Positions 26,669-34,978 of a DNA stretch of 64,000 bases are shown here, piece after piece (positions within the stretch are counted from its first letter, which is position 1; the number at the start of each line of letters is the position of its first letter). The notes under the pieces were generated by a model. That model had not been told where the DNA came from and made no database searches. It worked only from the letters and a program-made list of their open reading frames with translations. The position numbers and the translations under genes are program-made. Source of the DNA: Streptomyces sp. NBC_01351 (GTDB lineage Bacteria > Actinomycetota > Actinomycetes > Streptomycetales > Streptomycetaceae); contig NZ_CP108356.1 of the NCBI RefSeq assembly GCF_036237315.1, positions 1,240,001 through 1,304,000 of the forward strand. The letters are read 5' to 3'.

Positions 26669-28020
26669 GACGCCTCCTCCTCCGAGGCGTCGAACACGTC
26701 GGAGAAGTAGAAGTCGCAGTCGTCACATAGCTGGTAGGCCAAGCCCCGCAGATGACGCCCGTTGACGGGAAACGGAAGCCCGCCACCAAGTAGGTCTGGT
26801 GTCAGGAGCCGCGTCATCAGCTGGTTCATGCGGCGCCCGTAGGGTGCGCCGTCGGACGCTTCCACTTCGGCCTGCTCGCGGCAGGCGAAGACGGTGTCCA
26901 AGACCTCGTAGCTCGCGTTGGCCAGCTCCGTGGTGTCTCCCGCCAATCCCGACCGGTGCTGGGACCAGGCGACATACCAGGCTGATCGAAGGCGCTCGGC
27001 ATGAGCAGCCTCATCCGCCGGAACACGCCCGCGGGCCATCTTCTTGCGCAGGTTGCCCCCACCCGGAGCTACGATCGGCAGTTGGCCGCGGGCGAACGTG
27101 GGCACTATGGAACGGCTGGAGACGAACGTGTCGAGGACCGTGGCCTTGGTCAGCCGGCGCCTCGCGATGCGCTGCTGGATCTGCACGCTGTGCAGGACCC
27201 TCGTCGGATCGGCGATGTAGACAGCGAGCTGTCCGCGATCGCTCTCGTCGCGGTTCGACTGCTCGATTCGCTCGATCAGTGCGCGATAGGTGGCCTCGAC
27301 ATCCACGTGTTCCCGCTGCAGGGTCGCGATCGCAGGAATGAGGAGACTCTGGAGGTTGACGTCAGTGATGTGCCGGCGGGACGGCAGTTCATCGTCGATA
27401 TGCAGCGCGGCGAAGAAGAGCTTCACCATGTCGGTGAAACCGTCCGGGATGGCGATGTCGGCGAGCCGCGAAACCTGGGGGACTTCGGGGATGGTGGCGT
27501 AAGGCTGCTTCCATCGAACCTTCAAGAGGTACTGGGCGACGGCGCGGGCCATGTCGTCCACCCCAAAAGCGATACGCGGATCAGGCCCGCACATCGCTTT
27601 CAGGCTGGTAGCGCCCCCCTTGCCTGTTGTGAGGCCGGCGTTCGTGGCAAGACGAAGCCGGACGTTGCTCAGGCCATCGCACGCACGCCATCGGTCGAAG
27701 AGGTGCGCCAGACCTCCGTCCTTGCACAGATCCGCCACGTTCCAGGGGTTCCGCCGCTTTCCGCGGTGCTTCACTGATACGAGTTCGACCGAACCGCCGG
27801 CGTACGAGACCACAAAGTCTTCGTGCCACTCACAGACCACCGATTCGACAGACTCCTGCGTCAGCAGCGCAACGCAGATCTGGGCGGCGACCTCTGCCTG
27901 ATACCGGTAGTTGCCCAGGGTGTCCGACCCGCTGTCCTCCTGAGGAGCCACGCGGAAGATCGGGTGCACGAACCCTTCATCAGACTCTGCGTCCTCTGCC
28001 GCCTCAGCCTCAAACGCCAC
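26665..28020 (-). CDS. Cap4/DUF4297-like dsDNA nuclease effector
   Basis: The 451-residue protein starts at GTG. The N-terminal domain (about residues 30-125) reads SGSDTLGNYRYQAEVAAQICV, CEWHEDFVVSY and VELVSVKHRGKR, the pattern of the DUF4297/Cap4 PD-(D/E)XK nuclease: helix, acidic strand, then (V/S)-x-K. The remaining 300 residues are helical with no recognised domain and may sense or bind its partners. As first gene of the operon it is the probable effector that degrades DNA on infection. In CBASS Cap4 it is fused to SAVED; no SAVED domain is seen here. Confidence 0.78.
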   Translation of the reverse strand: MAFEAEAAEDAESDEGFVHPIFRVAPQEDSGSDTLGNYRYQAEVAAQICVALLTQESVESVVCEWHEDFVVSYAGGSVELVSVKHRGKRRNPWNVADLCKDGGLAHLFDRWRACDGLSNVRLRLATNAGLTTGKGGATSLKAMCGPDPRIAFGVDDMARAVAQYLLKVRWKQPYATIPEVPQVSRLADIAIPDGFTDMVKLFFAALHIDDELPSRRHITDVNLQSLLIPAIATLQREHVDVEATYRALIERIEQSNRDESDRGQLAVYIADPTRVLHSVQIQQRIARRRLTKATVLDTFVSSRSIVPTFARGQLPIVAPGGGNLRKKMARGRVPADEAAHAERLRSAWYVAWSQHRSGLAGDTTELANASYEVLDTVFACREQAEVEASDGAPYGRRMNQLMTRLLTPDLLGGGLPFPVNGRHLRGLAYQLCDDCDFYFSDVFDASEEEAS

Positions 28021-28686
28021 TGCTCACCCCCCACCCCGCCGCTGGAGCTACGCCCCCAGGGCCGACGGCGGAAGATCACCACATTTACCACAGCACCCGT
28101 GCACTCCGTAACCGGTCGATCACATTCGAGGCCGCGGAAGACGTGGGCCCGCTTCACCACAGTCGACGGCGACGCACGGGACTTCCGACTCCCCCTGACC
28201 TTGGAGCAGCCACAGGCTCGCGACCGCGCGTCGATCCTGCGTGGCCCGCGCCCCGGACCGCCAGCCCACCTGGCCCGTCGGGTCCCGTTCGCCCCCAATC
28301 ATTCCCACTGCAGCCGAGACATGACCTGGGTGGGCGCCGCCGCACCAAGATCCAGACCATTTCCGGACCAGCCCCCGGTCAGGCGAGGATGACGAGTTGG
28401 GCGCGGTCGAAGGCCGGAGCCTGGTCATGCCCTGGTTGACGTTGATCCTCGCGATCACCGGGCTGATCCACCATCCGCTCGGCGATCTCGTCACTGGGCA
28501 TGCCCTGAGTGGCGGGGCCGCCCGGTTACAAGAGGCGATGTCCTCGCGCCCACGGTAGGAGTCGGGCACAGCAGGTGGATCGCTTTGCGGCAAGGGGGCG
28601 GCGGCGTCGCCGTGTCGTACGGGCCGGCTGATCCGCCGGTGGCCGGCACCCGGGTCGGGTCCGGCCACCGTGGTGCGGGGAGGCGG
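28021..28686. other. Intergenic region upstream of the defence operon
   Basis: About 670 bases without a supported gene. The right side must contain the end of the CBS-protein unit and the left side the promoter for the nuclease operon. Open frames on both strands are rich in Arg/Ser/Pro and lack start sites or family resemblance. Confidence 0.5.
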
Positions 28687-29712
28687 TCAGGCGCCGGGGT
28701 CGTGGGCCGCTCCGACGAGCTCTTCGAGGAGGTCTTCCATGGTGACGAAGCCGAGGACGGTGCCCTTGCTGCCGGTGACGGCGGCGAGGTGGGTACCGGC
28801 CGTGCGCATTGCGGTCATGGTGTCGTCCAGCGGGGTGTCGAGCGCGACCTTGGTAATCGGGTGCAGCGACGCACGCGGGAAGGGCTGGTCGCGTTCGGGG
28901 GCGCCGAGGGCGTCCTTGATGTGCAGGTAGCCCAGGATCTCCTCGCCCGGTCCGGTGACCGGAAGGCGGGAGAAGCCGTGGTGCGAGGCCGTGCGCTCCA
29001 ACTGTCGCGGGGTGATGTCGTGGCCGACGGTCGCCATGCGCTCCAGGGGCACCATGACCTCGCCGACCGGCCGGGTGCCGAGCTCCAGGGCGTCCTGGAG
29101 GCGCTCGCCGTCCTCGGGGCCAAGCAGGCCGGCTGCAGACGAGTCCTTGACCAGGCGGGCGAGTTCGTCGTCGGTGAAGACGGAACCGACCTCGCCCTTG
29201 GGCTCGACCTTCAGCAGACGCAGCAGCGCATTGGCGAAGGCGTTGATGCCGAAGACGAACGGCCGCAGCGCCCGGGTGACGGCGACCAGCGGCGGCCCGA
29301 GGAGCAGCGCCGTGGGTGCCGGGGCGGCGAGGGCGATGTTCTTCGGGATCATCTCGCCGACGAGCATGTGGAGGTAGGTCGCCAGGGTGAGCGCGATGAC
29401 GAAGGCGATCGGGTGGATCAGGCTCTCGGGCACGCCGATTGCGTGGAACGGCGGTTCCAGCAGGTGGGCGATAGCCGGCTCGGCGACCGCGCCCAGGACC
29501 AGGGAGGAGACGGTGATGCCGAGCTGGGCGGTGGCCATCATCGCGGAGAGGTGTTCCAGGCCCCACAGCGTCGTCTTGGCCCGCCGGTTGCCCTTGAGGG
29601 CGGCGGGTTCGATCTGGCTGCGGCGTACGGAGATCAGGGCGAACTCGGCGCCGACGAAGAAGGCGTTGGTGATCAGGGTGAGGGCGCCGATCAGCAGCTG
29701 GATCGCGGTCAT
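28687..29712 (-). CDS. DUF21/CBS-domain membrane protein (CorC/HlyC-like), second gene
   Basis: The 341-residue protein has a DUF21 membrane part (about residues 1-180; helices include LLIGALTLITNAFFVGAEFALISV and LGITVSSLVLGAVAEPAI), with the family's VGEMIPKN motif. A CBS pair (about 200-330) ends in a conserved VTMEDLLEELVG. Family members include the Mg2+/Co2+ efflux proteins CorC/YtfL. It lacks the C-terminal CorC_HlyC domain present in its partner, which begins 4 bases earlier by ATGA overlap. The two probably form a heteromer or divide functions. Confidence 0.85.
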   Translation of the reverse strand: MTAIQLLIGALTLITNAFFVGAEFALISVRRSQIEPAALKGNRRAKTTLWGLEHLSAMMATAQLGITVSSLVLGAVAEPAIAHLLEPPFHAIGVPESLIHPIAFVIALTLATYLHMLVGEMIPKNIALAAPAPTALLLGPPLVAVTRALRPFVFGINAFANALLRLLKVEPKGEVGSVFTDDELARLVKDSSAAGLLGPEDGERLQDALELGTRPVGEVMVPLERMATVGHDITPRQLERTASHHGFSRLPVTGPGEEILGYLHIKDALGAPERDQPFPRASLHPITKVALDTPLDDTMTAMRTAGTHLAAVTGSKGTVLGFVTMEDLLEELVGAAHDPGA

Positions 29713-31040
29713 CGGGCTCGCTCCTCATCGGCTGCGGAGACGGCGGGTGCGGCGATCGTGACCCGGTCCGCGCGGTGGTGCTCTATGTCGAGCACGGTGA
29801 TTTCCCAGCCGTCGACGGTGATGGTGTCGCCTTCGGCGGGGATGCGTTCGAGCTGGGTGGCGATCAGGCCGGCGAGGGTCTCGTACGGGCCCTCGGGCAC
29901 GTCGAAGCCGATCTCTTCCAGTTCGTCGAGGCGGACGCTGCCGTCGGCCTCCCAGACCTGGCGGCCGTCCTGTTCGGGGCCTTCGATGAGGTCGGGGACC
30001 TCTATCGGGTCGTGCTCGTCGCGGACTTCGCCGACGACCTCTTCCACGATGTCCTCGACGGTGGCGACACCGGCGGTGCCGCCGTACTCGTCGATCACCA
30101 CGGCCATGGTGCGGGCCTTGCGCAGCCGCCCGAGCAGGGTGTCCACGGGAAGTGAGTGCGGCACGAGCAGAGCCGAGGTCATCAGGTCCGTGACCGGGGT
30201 CTTGACCCGCTGCTCCTCCTCCAGTGCGAGGACGTCTCGGATGTGGAGGGTGCCGATCACCTCGTCGAGGGTGTCGCGGTAGACGGGGAAGCGGGAGACG
30301 CCGGTGGCCAGCGTCAGGTTCGCCGCGTCGGCCGCGGTGGCGTGGGCCTCCAAGGCCTGGACATCGACGCGGGGGGTCATCACGTTCTCCGCGGTCAGCT
30401 CGGCCAGGTGCAGGGACTTCACGAACAGTTCGGCCGAGTCCGCCTCGATGGCTCCCTGGCGGGCCGAGTGCCGGGCGAGAGCCACAAGCTCCTCCGGCGT
30501 ACGGGCAGAGGCCAGCTCCTCGGCCGGCTCCAGCCCGAAGCGGCGCACCAAGCGGTTCGCGGTGTTGTTCAGGTGCCGGATCAGGGGGCCGAAAGCGGCG
30601 GTGAAGGCGCGCTGCGGGCCGGCAACGACCTTCGCGACGGCCAGCGGGCGCGAGATCGCCCAGTTCTTCGGCACCAGCTCGCCCACGACCATCAGCACGA
30701 CGGTCGAGAGCGCGACGCCCAGCAGCGTCGCCGTGGTGGACACCGCCCCGGAGGACAGGCCGAGGGCCTCCAGAGGTCCGCGCAGCAGCGCGGAAACGGA
30801 CGGCTCGGCCAGCATGCCGATCACCAGCGAGGTCACCGTGATGCCCAGCTGGGCCCCGGACAGCTGGAAGGTCAGCCGCTTGGCGGCCTTCAGGGCACTC
30901 TCGGCGCCCCGCTCGCCGGCCGCGGCGGCGCGCTCGAGCTCACTGCGCTCGACGGTGGTCAGCGAGAACTCGGCGGCGACGAACACCGCGCACGCCAGAG
31001 TCAGCGCCAGAGCGAGAAGCAGCAGCAGGACTTCGGTCAC
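29709..31040 (-). CDS. DUF21/CBS/CorC_HlyC membrane protein, first gene
   Basis: The 443-residue protein has four N-terminal hydrophobic segments of DUF21 (about residues 1-150, with VGELVPKNWAIS), a CBS pair (about 215-330, VMTPRVDVQALEAHATAAD ... DEYGGTAGVATVEDIVEEVVG) and a CorC_HlyC domain (about 345-430, WEADGSVRLDELEEIGF). It is probably a divalent-cation transporter or membrane homeostasis protein. ATG gives MTEVLLLLLALALT. The second gene overlaps by ATGA. Neighbouring genes on the right belong to a stress locus on the opposite strand. Confidence 0.88.
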   Translation of the reverse strand: MTEVLLLLLALALTLACAVFVAAEFSLTTVERSELERAAAAGERGAESALKAAKRLTFQLSGAQLGITVTSLVIGMLAEPSVSALLRGPLEALGLSSGAVSTTATLLGVALSTVVLMVVGELVPKNWAISRPLAVAKVVAGPQRAFTAAFGPLIRHLNNTANRLVRRFGLEPAEELASARTPEELVALARHSARQGAIEADSAELFVKSLHLAELTAENVMTPRVDVQALEAHATAADAANLTLATGVSRFPVYRDTLDEVIGTLHIRDVLALEEEQRVKTPVTDLMTSALLVPHSLPVDTLLGRLRKARTMAVVIDEYGGTAGVATVEDIVEEVVGEVRDEHDPIEVPDLIEGPEQDGRQVWEADGSVRLDELEEIGFDVPEGPYETLAGLIATQLERIPAEGDTITVDGWEITVLDIEHHRADRVTIAAPAVSAADEERAR

Positions 31041-31421
31041 CGTGCCACCCCCGCTCCCGGCTCAACAATCAGCGGGCAAGACGTGGCACGGCTCGTACTG
31101 GGAGGTTCACCCATTGCGGGTCTGCTGCTCCTTCTTCACTCAGGCCGACTGGCGCGGTCCACGCCAGGGGCGGTTCAGTATCCGCACGACAACTGTAAAG
31201 GAACAGCAAAGTCCCTGGCCAGTGACGTCCCACACGGCGAGAGGGAGGGCCCTTTCGGACTTTCCCGCTCAACCGTCGCCTGTTCACTCGACAGCGGCCA
31301 CGCTGCTCCTATGCTTCTACATGTCTGTAGATTATGCCAGGGCGGACGGAGCACTCCGTGCTGCCCGGGCGCCTGTACGCGCGCCCGTCGGGCTCGCGTG
31401 AAGTCAGGAGGGGAACAGAAC
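31041..31421. promoter_or_regulatory. Divergent promoter region with BlaI-type operator 1
   Basis: The 380-base interval between the divergent CBS and 72-residue genes has no gene. At 31315-31332 it contains TTCTAC-ATGTCT-GTAGAT. The same palindrome, TTCTAC-N6-GTAGA, occurs at 32793, 36459 and 37370, each in front of a gene of the stress locus. It lies about 90 bases before the GTG at 31422. BlaI/MecI-family repressors bind TACA-N-TGTA dyads, and a BlaI-like gene lies in this locus. Confidence 0.72.
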
Positions 31422-31640
31422 GTGGCTTCGATCGATCTGGACAAGGTGCTGGACAAGGCGTGGGCGGACAAGAGCCTGCCCGAGATCCTGGCCGCTCCCG
31501 TGGGAGCCCTCAAAGGCGTCTCCGACCGTGACGGCGAGCTGCTCAAAGAGGCGTTCGGCGTCACAACCGTCGCCGAACTCGCAGAGCTGAAGTACGTCCG
31601 CTGGGCGCAGGCCCTCGCGGCCCTGGACGCGGCGAAGTAA
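31422..31640 (+). CDS. 72-residue helix-hairpin-helix-like protein
   Basis: The small protein starts at GTG behind GGAGGGG. It reads MASIDLDKVLDKAWADKSLP, then EILAAPVGALKGVSDRDGELL, then a helix AFGVTTVAELAELKY. The pattern of short helices with AxxGVxxxDGxxLxxAFGV hairpins recalls helix-hairpin-helix domains. I know similar proteins in Streptomyces next to Spo0M and TerD genes, without a defined role. Operator 1 lies upstream and a terminator (31656-31690) just downstream. Confidence 0.7.
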   Translation: MASIDLDKVLDKAWADKSLPEILAAPVGALKGVSDRDGELLKEAFGVTTVAELAELKYVRWAQALAALDAAK

Positions 31641-31655
31641 CGCCTCAGGCTCGCG

Positions 31656-31690
31656 CGGTGCCGTGGACCGGACCCCGGTCCGCGGCACCG
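31656..31690 (+). terminator. Stem-loop terminator after the 72-residue gene
   Basis: Arms CGGTGCCGTGGACCGG and CCGGTCCGCGGCACCG (one G-T wobble) enclose a three-base loop, 16 bases after the stop. There is no T-run, which is common in Streptomyces. Confidence 0.65.
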
Positions 31691-31745
31691 TCGCGGGCAC
31701 CGCAACAAAGATCACAACGCAACGCACATGAAGGAGAGCGCCACG

Positions 31746-32768
31746 ATGGTGTTCAAGCGCCTGCTCGGCTCGATGGGTGTCGGCGGCCCCGCCGTGGACA
31801 CGGTTCTCGACCTGACGACCGCCGCACCCGGGGGCAGCCTGACCGGCGAGGTCCGCCTCACCGGCGGCCGGGCCGGCTTCGACATCGAACACATCACTTT
31901 GGAACTCGTCGCCCGCGTCGAGGCCGAGACCGAGGGCGGCGAGCACGAGGGCACGGTTGCTTTCGAGCGATTCCACATCGGCGGCGGCTTCCGCCTCGCG
32001 GAGGCCGAGCACCGCTCCGCGCCGTTCGCCATTACGCTGCCGTGGGAGACCCCCATCACCCAGCTGCACGGCCAGCCTCTGGGAATCGTCCTCGGGGTGC
32101 GGACCGAGCTCGGCATCGCCGGCGCCAGCGACAAGGGCGACCTCGACCCCCTCTTCGTGGGGCCACTGCCCGTACAGGAGGCGATCCTTGAGGCATTCGG
32201 GCAGCTCGGCTTCGGCTTCAAGTCCGCCGATCTCGAACTGGGCCGCATCAGCGGCACCGGCCAGCAGCTGCCCTTCTACCAGGAGATCGAACTCACCCCG
32301 CCTGCGCAGTACGCCCACCAGGTCAACGAGATCGAACTGACCTTCCTCGCCCATCCTGGCGGGCTGGAGGTCGTCCTGGAGGCGGACAAGCGCGGCGGCC
32401 TCTTCTCCGGAGGCCACGATGTCCTCGGCCGGCACCACGTCAGCCACGAGGGAGCGGCCCACCGGGACTGGAACGCCGTCGTCGGCTCCTGGATCAGCCA
32501 GCTCCTCGACGCGCACACCGCCCGCGCGGCTCACACCCCCCACAGCCCCTACGGGCACGGCGCAGGGCACGACGCTCACGCCCACAAGGACGACCACGGA
32601 CACCATGACGGTCACCGGTCCGGGCCGGGCGTGGGCACCGTGGTCGCCGCTGGCGCGGCCGGCCTCGCGGTCGGTGTCGTCGGCGGGATGGTGGCGGCCG
32701 AAGCCGTCGACGAGATCGGCGACTTCTTCGAGGACGACGAGGACGAGGCCGGCGGCGAGGAAGCGTAG
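31746..32768 (+). CDS. spo0M: Spo0M-family sporulation-control/arrestin-like protein
   Basis: The 340-residue protein begins at ATG behind AAGGAGAG. Residues 1-235 form the Spo0M/arrestin-like beta-sandwich (MVFKRLLGSMGVGGPAVDTV; PGGSLTGEVRLTGG; FGFKSADLELGRI). The C terminus differs from the Bacillus protein: a His-rich stretch of about 25 residues near 262-287, then a Gly/Ala-rich hydrophobic helix (VGTVVAAGAAGLAVGVVGGM) and an acidic tail. The His-rich segment could bind metal and the helix could anchor it to the membrane. It stands between the 72-residue and TerB genes in the BlaI-linked locus. Confidence 0.85.
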   Translation: MVFKRLLGSMGVGGPAVDTVLDLTTAAPGGSLTGEVRLTGGRAGFDIEHITLELVARVEAETEGGEHEGTVAFERFHIGGGFRLAEAEHRSAPFAITLPWETPITQLHGQPLGIVLGVRTELGIAGASDKGDLDPLFVGPLPVQEAILEAFGQLGFGFKSADLELGRISGTGQQLPFYQEIELTPPAQYAHQVNEIELTFLAHPGGLEVVLEADKRGGLFSGGHDVLGRHHVSHEGAAHRDWNAVVGSWISQLLDAHTARAAHTPHSPYGHGAGHDAHAHKDDHGHHDGHRSGPGVGTVVAAGAAGLAVGVVGGMVAAEAVDEIGDFFEDDEDEAGGEEA

Positions 32769-32792
32769 CGAATCCGTCACCCGCACCGTAGC

Positions 32793-32810
32793 TTCTACGG
32801 TGGTGTAGAA
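32793..32810. promoter_or_regulatory. BlaI-type operator 2
   Basis: TTCTAC-GGTGGT-GTAGAA is a perfect 6+6 dyad ending 67 bases before the terB start. Spacing to the start codon matches operators 3 and 4 (66-67 bases), so it probably overlaps the promoter. Confidence 0.75.
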
Positions 32811-32876
32811 ATAACTTGTCCGGGCCGGATCCGTCCGTCCCCGGCCCGAACAACCCTGCGACCCGATGGAGTTGGC

Positions 32877-33332
32877 ATGGCCCTGTGGGACCGTTTCAAG
32901 CAGTCCGCCCGGCAGATGCAGACGCAGCTGGAGGCAAAGAAGAACGAGCTGAAGTCCGGCGCGTTCCGCGACGCGAGCATGGCCATGTGCGCCCTGGTCG
33001 CCGCGGCGGACGGAACGATCGACGACTCCGAGCGCCGACGGGTGGCCCACCTGATCGCCACCAATGAGGTCCTGCAGAACTTCCCGGCCGCCGATCTCCA
33101 GACGCGTTTCGACGACTACCTCAACACCCTCGCCGCCGACTTCGACTTCGGCAAGGTCAGCATCATGCAGGAGATCGCCAAGGCGAAGAAGAAGCCCGTC
33201 GAGGCGCGCGCCGTCATCCAGATCGGCATCGTCATCGGAGGCGCTGACGGCGACTTCGACAAGACCGAGCAGGCCGTCGTACGCGAAGCCTGCTACGCCC
33301 TCGACCTCCCGCCCCACGAGTTCGACCTCTAG
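32877..33332 (+). CDS. terB: TerB-family tellurite-resistance/stress protein
   Basis: The 151-residue protein starts at ATG (MALWDRFKQSARQMQ). It has the all-helical TerB fold: AMCALVAAADGTIDDSERRRV (about residues 39-59), a metal-binding-type acidic loop, and a repeat IVIGGADGDFDKTEQAVV (about 120-137). The two DG-x(I/F)-D segments are the conserved metal sites of the family. It acts with TerD-type proteins in tellurite, phage or envelope stress responses. Operator 2 precedes it. Confidence 0.88.
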   Translation: MALWDRFKQSARQMQTQLEAKKNELKSGAFRDASMAMCALVAAADGTIDDSERRRVAHLIATNEVLQNFPAADLQTRFDDYLNTLAADFDFGKVSIMQEIAKAKKKPVEARAVIQIGIVIGGADGDFDKTEQAVVREACYALDLPPHEFDL

Positions 33333-33544
33333 CGCCACGGCCCTGCCCGTACGAGCCCGGCGTCGCGGCCCCCAAGGCGCGGGGAGGCCTGCCTGCGAGG
33401 AGACCGGGCTTCGGGCGGGTGCGCACGATCAGGCGAAGGCTGTGTCGACGTAGCGAATCTCCGGCCGGGCGATGACGCTCCGGACGCCGTTCGATTCCGG
33501 AGCCCGGTCCGCAGTCGTCACCTGCCTTGGAGCACAATGTCCGC

Positions 33545-33751
33545 ATGGCGAACAGCGAGGAACGCGGCGCTCCGTACGTAGGTTTCACGGCGGGCATATC
33601 GCTGGGCATGATGATGGGAGTCGTACTCGGTCTGCTCATCTTCGACAACCTCGCGCTCGGACTCGGCGTGGGTGTCGCGCTGGGACTCGGCATCGGCACG
33701 ATCCGTCGGCCTGGGACCGAATCAGCCGAGGTCCAGCCCGGCGAATCCTGA
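33545..33751 (+). CDS. Small two-helix membrane protein
   Basis: The 68-residue product starts at ATG (MANSEERGAPYVGFTAG) behind a weak purine tract. Two Gly-rich hydrophobic segments cover about residues 13-33 (TAGISLGMMMGVVLGLLIF) and 36-52 (ALGLGVGVALGLGIGTI). Charged tail. No family known to me; such genes are common in Streptomyces. About 210 bases on each side hold no gene. Confidence 0.6.
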   Translation: MANSEERGAPYVGFTAGISLGMMMGVVLGLLIFDNLALGLGVGVALGLGIGTIRRPGTESAEVQPGES

Positions 33752-33964
33752 TCCTTTCCTTCCCGAACGACCGGCTGTCGTCGTTTCCGACGTAAGGCGC
33801 CAGGACCACACGCGCCGAAGGCGGCGAGACACGTGTCGAGGCGCTGTCCGATGTGAGATCTCGGCGCCCGCGAACAGGGCGTTGAGCACGATCAGCGCGG
33901 CGTGAGCGCGAGGTCCCACACGGAGCCGTTCACGGCCTCGCGCCCAGCCGGGTGCGGGTGGGCG

Positions 33965-34852
33965 TCACAGGCTCGAGCGGACCACGGTGACGGGGCAGTG
34001 GGCGTGGTGCAGGACGGCCTGGCTGACCGAGCCCAGCAGCAGCCCGGCGAATCCGCCCCGCCCGCGCGCACCCACCACGATCAGCTGGGCGGTCTCGCTG
34101 GCCTCGATCAGTGTCGGCCGCGTACGGCCCCGGACGATCCGCTGGCGCACAGTCACCTCGGGGTACTGCTCGCGTTGCCCGGACAAGGCCTCGGCCAGCA
34201 GCCGCTCTTCCACCGTCCGTTGTCGGTCCGCGACACCGATCAGGTCCACCAGTTCCACGGGATGGCCGGGGCCGCTCTCGCCGTGATCACTCCACGTGCT
34301 CCAGGCGTGCAGGGCCACCAGTTCACTGCCCCGCAGCTGTGCCTCGGCGAACGCGAACCTGATCGCGCCCAGGCCCTGAGGCGAGCCGTCCACCGCCACC
34401 AGTACGGGCCCCTCGGGCCCCGTCCGGCCGCGTACGACCATCACCGGGCAGTGGCCGTGTGCGGCAAGGTGGACGGCCGTCGATCCCAGGAGAAGCCCTC
34501 GGATACCGCCCGTGCCACGGTGTCCCACCACCACGAGCTGAGCCGTGTGTGACTCCGCTTCCAGGGCGGCCACCGGCTCGCCGGGCATCACCGCGCTGGT
34601 GGTCTGCACTCCTGGGGCTGCAGCCTGGGCCCGGTCGACCGCTTCGTGGAGCAGGTGCTCGACCAGATCCCGCACTCCTCCGCCGGGCGGTCCGAGAGGT
34701 GAGGCGCCGAGTGGGACGTGCATGGCGGGCCAGACGAAGGCGTGCACGACATGCAGCTCCGCTCCTCTGAGCAGTGCTTCCCGTGCGGCGGCGTCCACGG
34801 CGGCTATGGCGTAGGGCGAGCTGTCCGCCCCGACCAAGACCGGACCGGACAT
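33965..34852 (-). CDS. Universal stress protein with tandem Usp domains
   Basis: The 295-residue protein starts at ATG (MSGPVLVGADSSPYAI). Two Usp domains are present (about residues 1-142 and 148-295). Each ends in the ATP-binding G-x2-G-x9-G-(S/T) motif: GHRGTGGIRGLLLGSTA and GARGRGGFAGLLLGSVS. Such proteins respond to redox, dormancy and envelope stress and bind ATP. The gene lies beside the BlaI/M56 pair on the same strand, but a 126-base gap and lack of a visible operator leave co-regulation open. Confidence 0.88.
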   Translation of the reverse strand: MSGPVLVGADSSPYAIAAVDAAAREALLRGAELHVVHAFVWPAMHVPLGASPLGPPGGGVRDLVEHLLHEAVDRAQAAAPGVQTTSAVMPGEPVAALEAESHTAQLVVVGHRGTGGIRGLLLGSTAVHLAAHGHCPVMVVRGRTGPEGPVLVAVDGSPQGLGAIRFAFAEAQLRGSELVALHAWSTWSDHGESGPGHPVELVDLIGVADRQRTVEERLLAEALSGQREQYPEVTVRQRIVRGRTRPTLIEASETAQLIVVGARGRGGFAGLLLGSVSQAVLHHAHCPVTVVRSSL

Positions 34853-34978
34853 CGCCCTGCCTCTCCTCTTCCCGCAGCTCCTGCTGCGGGGCTGGGCCCG
34901 CGCTTCGTCCTCCCAGGTTCTCTCGCAGGCCGCACCCACGCGACCAGGGGCAGCCGCGTCAGGCGTCCCCGGGCCAGG

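Noticed and set aside
28021..28686. Several frames in the gap before the defence operon
   Set aside because: Arg/Ser/Pro-rich, no start signals, no similarity, and no third-position pattern.
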